Source: Dictyophora rubrovolvata (lineage: Eukaryota > Basidiomycota > Agaricomycetes > Phallales > Phallaceae). Taken from it: a stretch of 64,000 nucleotides of DNA. Shown in pieces: positions 56,106 through 64,000 of this stretch. The stretch is from positions 2,630,001 through 2,694,000 of the forward strand of contig CP114118.1 of the NCBI GenBank assembly GCA_029959195.1, given 5' to 3'. The notes below the pieces were generated by a model. It saw only the letters and a program-made list of their open reading frames with translations, had not been told where the DNA came from and ran no database searches. A program made the translations under genes and the position numbers. Every line of letters begins with the position of its first letter. The stretch's first letter is position 1.

Positions 56106-57189
56106 TCAGAGCCTTGTAACACTCCAAACAAGAAACAAGATATTGCCCCATCTTTCGTCCGTATCATTGCCATAAAATTCGTCTGTATTTTCTTTGACTG
56201 CTTTAGAAGGCTGTATTTCATTCGTCGGGACAAGTTTTGCGTCGATTTGCACCGTGCCTTTTGGAAAGACCTCCTGCCACATCTCGCTCCACGTCTGCGG
56301 AGAATGACAAAACATCCGTATACCGCTACTATTCCTGGTATGAATACCAGCTTCCGCCAGGCCGATATGATTCCCTAAGATGATTGATCCCGGAACTGAT
56401 GATAGCAAGGTCCCAAGTTTTTTAGCAATCTTAAGTTGATCACCTTCCGAGAATAAATGGAAAAGCATAGAGACTTGGATTCCACAAACTTGACCGCGAA
56501 GTTCCGTCAATGATTGGAGGTCTTGTAAACTCGTATCTCTGGAAAATGCCGTCGGTGAATCCTGTAAAGAGGTATCCAAAAATTCATCGTCGAAAATGTC
56601 TCCTTCAATAAAGTTTATAGGCTTTTCATTTTCTGCTGCCTGGAAGAGCTGCACCCCCAAATTCCAGAGTTCTATCTCTGTTACTCCGTTTGTCGACTAT
56701 ATGAAGAGAATCATAACAAACCTCGTTTCAAATCCACTCCAAGGACCCACTCATTAGGATATCCAGCAGCTACAAGTGCACGAAGATCATGTCCAAACTG
56801 GATATGAAAGAGTCTCAGTGTACACGCTACGCGGAATGATAATTAACCAAACCATACACAACATCCCACGTCCAAAAAAATCGGCTTTTCGAAGGTTTTC
56901 CCGATGTTCAGGACATGTTCATACTTCGGGAAGCGAGTTATCTGTAAACTAAGCAATTGGAGTAAATGCGCAAACTAAAGCCTAACAGTCCATACTTAGT
57001 GAATAAAAATCTCCGGATGCATGGGTACGGAAACTGCTGGTACGCTTTTTCCTGAATATCGCATATGTGTCTTTTCAGCTCCTCCACGTCATGGATACCT
57101 GTCTGTTTTCTGAAAAATGCAAGCTGGTTTTCGTCTAGAGACAATAAACTTTTGTCGAGAGGTGACTTGATCAAAGTGGTAGGAGTCAT
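56106..57189 (-). CDS. SAM-dependent methyltransferase
   Basis: Several exons from ATG 57189 to the stop at 56106; total about 290 residues. The N-terminus (ENQLAFFRKQTGIHDVEELK) and RRFLFTK are typical of a basidiomycete family of small methyltransferases. SAM-binding motif I is FLDVGCC with DLRALVAAGYP after it, motif II is VLGVDLK, and INFIEGDIFDDEFL is the post-II acidic loop. SMLFHLFSEGDQ and SIILGNHIG follow. The acceptor substrate is unknown; relatives are often found near secondary-metabolite genes, but none is seen here. Confidence 0.82.
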
Positions 57190-58633
57190 CGTGGGACGTT
57201 GAAGTGCGAAAAAAAAAGGCTGGTATCAGCTGTCCTTTTTGAGTTTTTTCTATAAGCAAGCCGCGTTGTTCGCTTCCCAAGGAAAGAGCTGTCCACTAAT
57301 AAAAGGGAGACGGGAAGTTCAAGGTGCCGAGCTTATCCACTGTTTCGCTAAAAACTTCCCATTAGTCGTTATATGTACTTACCTTAAAACATCCAGAGAA
57401 GTAGCGGAGCTTCAATGGCTCAACATCATCTACAACATTCATTCACGTCCTTTTCTAGTTGGCTTTATCGGTTGAGCCTAGTTTGCCCACCTCTCCCTCA
57501 TCCTTCCTTATCTCATTCCCATTTATGTAAACCGCGTATCGAGGCTGGACTTCAGGCTCATTCTGGAAATCAGTTAATTGTATCGCCTATCTGAAGCCAA
57601 GCCGCCGACCATTGAAGCATTGCCACGCGCGGCGTGCGTAAACTTTCTTGCGCTTATCTTGAAAAAAAAGACTAGACCAAATAAGCAAGCTTCAATTTAG
57701 ACAATACATACGTACATATTCGCTCCGTCATGTCAATGTTACTGTCAACACTGCATTGGGTCATCCTCTTCATTTAAAATATTACTTCGCTAAGGAGTGA
57801 TTCCGACAATTTGGTACGAGAACGTAGTCGGATAAGCCCACCTCCAATTTGCATAGTTCCAAACCCTGTGAGAGCAATTCTAGTAACCATAACCCCAATC
57901 GAAGCTGTGAGTCTGTGTTGAAGTCGTCAGCTCAGTGGCGAAAAGTACTTATTTCGGTTTTCGGCCCAGCAATAGAGGTTTCAAGTTCAGTGACAGAGTT
58001 GTTGAGTTCGGTGACAGGTCGGTTAAGCGAAAGAAAATTCGAGAATTCTCGGAGACTTCCTATAAAGCTTACAGACGTAGAGTCAGGCCATTGCTCTTCC
58101 GAAGAAAAAATAGTAGTGGAAGTGAAAATTCCTTCGTTGACGTTGTAGTGTTGATGTACGTCAAACGTACATTTGATTTGGTGGCATCGCCGATCCAAGC
58201 GATACAGGCTGCGCACGCACACGCGCCACACTGTGGCGCTTTATTTTCGGAACACCGTTCGTCATGAACGAATGACCAAAGACGTGCCTAGTTAATGAAT
58301 TTTCAGGGTGAAGACCATGACGTTTGGGATTTCATGTCCAAAGGGTCCAAACTCGGAAATTCCGATCGCGGTGCACACTGGGAAAAGAAGTATCAACCAA
58401 TCTGTGATGGTAAATTTACTCAAATTGATGATATCTGATACGAAATTGAACGACAAAAAATGGGCTCAATCAGAAATGCTTATAATTGCTCATAGTAATG
58501 GAGGAAGCGGAGACGTCACATGTCACGCTCACGTGTGACGGACATTTTCTTTTCATCGATCGTTTTCGCTCTTTGCACACTAACTAAACACTGTCGTCGA
58601 GATGGAAACCAATTGTTACAGTATAAAAGCCAA
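57190..58633. other. Intergenic region without a recognised gene
   Basis: 1.44 kb. Short frames on both strands lack domains or codon continuity. A small repeat of TTCRGTGACAG-type words occurs at 57985-58020. Palindromic TGTCACGCTCACGTGTGAC lies at about 58521. No RNA gene is seen. Confidence 0.45.
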
Positions 58634-60596
58634 CTACTCGGGGCATCCGCCAGGGAAATGATACAAGAATTTATCATGGTAGCTATACCACTCTTTCTTG
58701 TCTGGCATTAGCGCGTGTAAGCGGTCCAGCTCCTCTTTGTGAGCTGTCTCTGGCAGCTCCGCGTGCACCGTTTCCAGGTGGTCTCTGATATTAACGTCCC
58801 GGAACACCAAGGAGGTTTCCGTAGAACAGAGTGAACATTTAATCTCATTCACCTCCTTTCGTGCGTATGCAAACTGAGTCTTTGTCGTCAGCAGGTGCTC
58901 GGGAGCTTTCTCCAAAGCTTTGCCATCGAAAGTTTCCACGTTTTTCACTATTTGCAAAACATGCGAAGAGACCAGATGCTCCAATGCGCGGTCGTTCCGC
59001 CATTTGCCTCTTTTCGCCATTCGCGGATAGGGAAATTTATACTTTTTACCCTCCTTCTCGCACAATATGCAAGGTCGCCTGTTAGGAAAGAATTTGTCGA
59101 TCCAATTCCGACTCCGTATCTGGGCACGCCCATTGGGCGATTTCCTCTTTCCTATTTGTTTCTGACTGGTCGCGGGGGTGAGGGCTGGTTTTTTAGATGC
59201 CCGAGCGCGTTTTCTGTTCGGAGGCGAAGGAGAAGGATGAGTTCTTTTCAAGGTGTGATGGGCGAGACGAGGAGCGGGGTTAGAGACCGAAACGGTGGGC
59301 AGTGGTATGCCGTCGAGGGGGGTAACTGGAGAGGAAGAGACTAATGAATCTGGAGAAGTTATTGGGGATATAACGGTTGTTGATAGTGGAGAATTATAAA
59401 AATGGGGTATCTGCAATTGGACATCCGGTGCCGAATCGTGCTGGAAAACGGGGTATGACTGGGTGGAAAGATGGAAAGAAGGGAAAGAAGGGGCATAAGG
59501 ATTGTTCGAACTGAATGGCGCGGGGGGTATGTTGGTTGTGATCGCAGTCTCCGGATGAGGGTATTGGGGTATAGTGGCCTCCGATGACTGAGAGATGTAG
59601 GTGACCGGTTCAAATTCTGAGTTGTATTGAGGAGGGTATAAGTTCGGCCCAGAAGACTGGGCGGACTTGTGACCAGAAGTGGGCAAGAAGCCCAGCTCCT
59701 CGAAGGTTCGCCTCACATGGAACTGAGAAACATTGCAATTCAACGTTTCCGTGTTGATGTGACAAATAGGTGAAGTGTTCTGGGAGTTGGCATGTAGATG
59801 CCTTTGAAATTGATAACATTAACAATACATTTATTTGTATTATAAAAAAAATCTTACGTTTGCAACCCCCAGTCCGTGTGGTACGTGGACCTGTTCAAGT
59901 CCTCGAGCTGCGACGCGTCGTAGGATTGCGTCGTAGGTTCAGTGGTGTCTCTGTTAAATATCGTTAGTGGCTGTTATGTAGAGAGGAATAATTGAATTAC
60001 TCACAAGTCCAGAGGTATCGAGTACGGACCTTGGTCGCACTGAGTCGCCTGTGCATCGCTTTGGTACAAACTCGGACTAGGCAAAGACCGTTAGAGGGCA
60101 CGATCCCTTTCACAGGCAATTGAGACTCACCTCTTGTGACCTGGGCCGTGGGACTTGACTCCGGGGAAATAGAGTTGGCCGGAGTCCATCGATAAGCTGC
60201 AGCTGGGGTTTAAATCTGATGATGAGACCGCACCACCCAGAACGTGGGTGGCATATATATCTTCTGTTACATTGATGTCTGTCTCATTTCTAGATCGATT
60301 TTTATTCAATCATACGCCCTACGTCGGAAGCAATGTTGACTCACAAAGGTCCCAGGTCCGACGGTGGAGTTAGGCTGAACTGTACAAAACTTGGAAGTCC
60401 GAGCTCTTCGAGGAAGTGTTGGGGAAAATATAATTCAGAGTCAGGATAGCTCATGGCGTAAACTGCAAAAGCAAGGGGGGAATACGAGTGAGAGGTGTCT
60501 CAGGATAAGCGCGAGTGTGGGGGGCCTTTTTATGTGCACGAGAGGAGCGTGAGTATTGAATGCAGGGCTAACGCACTTACTTAGTTCGAAAGGCAT
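58634..60596 (-). CDS. C2H2-like zinc-finger protein
   Basis: Six exons from ATG 60596 (first exon 16 nt) to the stop at 58634. The N-terminal half is Ser/Pro/Tyr-rich (YPDSELYFPQHFLEELGL, YNSEFEPVTYIS), typical of activation regions. A basic stretch (PPNRKRARASKKPA, KQIGKRKSP) could be a nuclear localisation signal. Two zinc-finger-like units follow: CILCEKEGKKY...HLVSSHV and CSLCSTETSLVF...HLETVH, with the usual Cys2...His2 arrangement. It is probably a basidiomycete-specific transcription regulator; targets are unknown. Confidence 0.75.
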
Positions 60597-61898
60597 GGTC
60601 TTGCCTCGTGTTTTCGTCACGATTGTTTCGACTAGGAAGAGGGAATTTTGTTCGTGTCCAGTAAGGGCTGATGATAATAAATTAAACGATGCCCGAAGCC
60701 CCGGGAACGTTGAGGTCAACACTGAGATGAACGAAAGAAACCTGGTTTCGAAATGTAGTGAAGGATCTACACTATGCGACTCATACTTCCTTGTACCCTT
60801 ACTTATGCATCTCTGCAGTACGTTCAAAGTTGATACTTCAATGAACACGAGTTACTTCGGAGAATACTTCACCGCAAGGGTCAACTGGCACCTCAAACGC
60901 TCAATAAATTAGCGGGAACGTCGATAATCAAATCTTGACGCGTTGTAACAGGCTGGAAGGTCCTTGTTTACCTCGAAAAGGAAAGTGCTTAGCGCAAGCC
61001 CGGCGATAAGTATAAGATGCTGTGCTCTAAGCCATGAATGGATCCCGGCCGCAAGTAGCAAGTACGTACGTACACGGTACGTCATATTACCCATTTTGAT
61101 TAAATAGGTATTACGCGTCGTCCTGCCACCCTAGAAGAGGAAGTCTTGCTCTCCAGGTTGAAAGAAATCGTGTCGTAGGCTTGCGCGTATTCTTCGGGAA
61201 GAAAGGTAGAGTGGCTCTATATTCCCATATTCCTGAGAGATATATCACTGGTGCTTAATATTTATGTCAATCCACGAGTTATCTGTGCTTAAACTTTGAG
61301 AGCACTGCCGCTGGTTACTTGTGCATATTAGGCTAGTGACTCAGTGCGCCGGTAGTCTCCGCCCACAGTCTGAAGGTTCATAAGATTGGAAGTTAAACGA
61401 TAGGACGAAAGAGAGCTTCGCAGCATTAAGGAAGCAAACGCATCGGGCAGCCGAGTCGAAAACAGCCATTGCCCGTCCGATCCAGTACAGGCGTTTGGAC
61501 CATACTGCTGAGGTGTTTCGGTTGATTATTGGTCTGAAATACAGAATACGATACAGACAATTGGAAAATGAATTAAAAAAAATGGAAGTGAATAATCCAG
61601 ATGGTTTGAGTTGATCCTGAAGATACAAGACAGTCACGATAATCCGAATCTCGACTTTACATTCCGACGGATGACTATAGGACTCATTCGTCGCGTCATC
61701 GAATATGAGTTTCAGAACGAAGAAATTAATTATTGCCAAAGGGCGCAAACAGAAGATGATTTTAGAAAAACACAGTAGTCCGAGAGGCGGCGGGTTGATG
61801 CCGACTTCACGCGTATACGGAACTACTTCTGAAAAGCCGCAAGAACGGATGCCGTATTCAAGAAGTCGATCTTTCCTTTGTCGAAATCTATAAAAATT
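60597..61898. other. Intergenic region without a recognised gene
   Basis: 1.3 kb between the zinc-finger gene start and the carboxylesterase stop. A tract of alternating GTACGTACGTAC lies near 61062. A minus-strand frame at 61341-61748 has no recognisable domain and is probably chance. Confidence 0.45.
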
Positions 61899-64000
61899 TT
61901 AGCCGAGATGATTCTCAATTAAAATTGTGCAATGATTACCGTCAGTAATGATAGTGATATTATTTTTCATCCATTGTATCATTTGCCTCTCATTTATATC
62001 ATAAAGCGGCCAAAAAGCTATTAAAAAAACAAAGTCAAAGATACGTACATATCATGATCCTGCTTGAGTAGTACTTACACCCAGGGTTAAGACCTACAAT
62101 AAAGTTGATATATGCGTCGGTGAATGCAGTGGCAAGCGATTCTTCAGAACTTGGTGCTCCACCATATATGAGTAACAGTTCTGAGCCATGGAAAACTCGA
62201 ATCATAAATGAGTTAGGGGTGTCTACACGAAAGTCACCAATTTCACTTACCACCCAAAGCTGGATTACCACCGGGATAAAACTCGTCGAACAAATAACCA
62301 TAAAGTGGCTGCAGAGACGCTGCATGCTCAAAGAAATATCTTCGTGGAGAAAGATAAACCTGGTCAGTATACCAGGCTTCTGAGCGATCATAAAGGGAAT
62401 CTCCAGTGTTGAAGCGACCGCCCAGGGAGGAGTCATTGGCAGGATACAATTCGTCCATTTGAGAAAGAAGCGTGGAAGAGAGTGTAATGTCACTGGGAAT
62501 GTTTTGTGTTATGAATTCGTTGAAACGAGCCTTTTCTGCAGATGCATTCATCTTGGGCAGACCGAAAACGGATTGACTGAATACCGTTCCATCATTCAGC
62601 TAATAAATTGAATAGGATGTCAGTAGTTGACCCATAATGTATACAGTGTAGGTCATACATTCGTACCCATAATCATTGGGATATGGAAGAAATCTCCAGA
62701 AGCAATTTTGACAGACGCTCTTTCAGTTACAAAACTACCCCGAGGACCAACGGCGGGATACCAGAGTTGTGAATTCAGAGTTATACTAATCAGAAAATTT
62801 GTCGCGTTAAGCACATCCTATAAAAGAAGTCAATAGCAGAATAGTTTTAAATTTACAAATAAATATTACTTCGAATGGAGCAGTCGTCAAACATTGCAAG
62901 GATTCTGGACCAGACGGACATCCCACCAAGTCAATAAGTCGACCATAAGGCATGTCAGGCTCATCGTACTGAGAGGCCAAGGGTGCAGAATGGCTACAGA
63001 TCGATGAATTTTTTTACCCCCTCGCGTGTAGTGGAACTCACAAAGGACCGGCTGAAGAATCCGCAATGGCAGCTCGAAACAGCGGTTTCTCAGCAGGATA
63101 CACAACTTGAGCTTCCACGCCACCTCCCCCGGCCGACTAAACCCCCTTAGCATGCGGCTCCAAAAGCGCCTAGGAGCTAGCACTCACCTGGCCCCAGATA
63201 GTAACCTTTTTATACATGGATTTATTAATGTATTCGAGCTGACTGATCTCAAAGCTTATTTACCTTGTCAGGATCTCCACCGAAAGCGGCGATTTCATTT
63301 TGAACAAACGTAAAAGCGGCTCGTTGATCTAAGCCACATCAACGCACGTACACCAACAACTTAAACCAGTTTATTTACCTAGCAAGCCGGCGTTGAGATC
63401 TTCGGGAGCCATGAATGAATTGGCGAGCTTGGAGGTGTTTTAGACCGCTACATACATAAACTTTATTATCACCGAAGAATTGACTTACGAATCCGAAGGT
63501 ATTGATACGGTAATTACTAAAGTATAATCAGCCTACTACACGAGATATGGATATGTATACTAAGTGACACAAATGACGCACAAGGATACGTAAATGATGG
63601 GCTTTTTTATCTGAACGCTCCTATTAATCAACACTAGGATGAAGTTTGTGTTATGCTAATAGATATATTTGCAGCTGAGACTTACGTGTGGGATTGAACT
63701 CGGGGTTTGATGCAGCTCTGCGTACAATGTGTCGTCATTTTTTGTACCTGGGTTATGATTTATGATGCCTACCCCGTATTATATGACCCTCCCTTTCTGA
63801 GAGATTCGATAAGGATTAGGATACTACATTGCTTCACTCACATAGATCCAAACTACAACCGGTAACTTGTCTTCTGAAGTGGTACCTGCAGGGCGAAAAA
63901 TCTAGAAAAATGATATACATAATAGGGATAACGATTACTCTCAAAAGTAAAGTCACGTACATTCAACACTAAACAATCTTCGCTGATCGACACATTTCCT
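61899..64000 (-). CDS. Type-B carboxylesterase/lipase, 5' end outside window
   Basis: A multi-exon gene whose start lies beyond 64000. From right to left: [70 protein letters not shown] (nucleophile elbow, catalytic Ser in GQSAG), [71 protein letters not shown] (catalytic His) and [11 protein letters not shown]; the last exon ends [13 protein letters not shown]...HLG before the stop at 61899. The family acts on carboxylic esters and many fungal members are secreted; the signal peptide would be in the missing part. Substrate unknown. Confidence 0.87.

Noticed and set aside
61341-61748. Minus-strand frame of 135 codons before the carboxylesterase
   Set aside because: No domain, no splice logic, and it overlaps other equally long chance frames.

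Overview
The window is nuclear DNA of a filamentous fungus, most likely a mushroom-forming basidiomycete (Agaricomycetes). The evidence is very intron-dense genes (introns about 45-65 bp, exons down to 10-17 nt), fungal proteins such as SVF1, MEX67, POP5 and a fungal Wss1 protease, and a large EF-hand/zinc-finger protein of a type I associate with mushroom genomes. No species can be named from the sequence.

Layout. 1-5.0 kb is a transposon graveyard: diverged tandem repeats, then a palindromic TIR element (called 'S' here, ends TGTCAGGG) that has itself been hit by solo LTRs, then further S copies. 5.0-15.2 kb holds four ordinary genes: SVF1 (ceramide/oxidative-stress factor), OMA1 (mitochondrial inner-membrane protease), SELO (mitochondrial protein AMPylase, cysteine form) and an MFS transporter of the anion:cation symporter type. 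16.0-24.2 kb holds two tail-to-tail copies of a large multidomain gene. The left copy is complete except for a probable one-base frameshift. The right copy has lost its 5' half and ends against a Ty1/Copia fossil. 24.2-34.7 kb is a second transposon block: broken Copia, S element, LTR remnants, a solo LTR with target-site duplication, and inside that LTR a 3.9-kb insertion carrying a duplicated two-gene cassette of unknown proteins. 34.7-64 kb is core-gene territory: an unknown gene, WSS1, a short-chain dehydrogenase, POP5, a stand-alone NIF3-type domain protein, a PhoD-like phosphatase, an ankyrin protein, a membrane-anchored DUF3445 protein, an FHA/G-patch protein, MEX67, a PTPA-type PP2A activator, a SAM methyltransferase, a zinc-finger protein and a type-B carboxylesterase that runs off the right edge.

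How it fits together. The genes do not form a pathway; they are dispersed core functions (mitochondrial quality control, RNA processing and export, DNA-protein crosslink repair, PP2A regulation) separated by transposon islands. The most unusual points are the 3.9-kb cassette insertion, a 430-bp sequence shared by the immediate upstream regions of SVF1 and WSS1, the inverted gene pair at 16-24 kb, and several introns that appear to start with GC instead of GT. All exon joins were read by eye from splice motifs and protein-family continuity, without transcripts.
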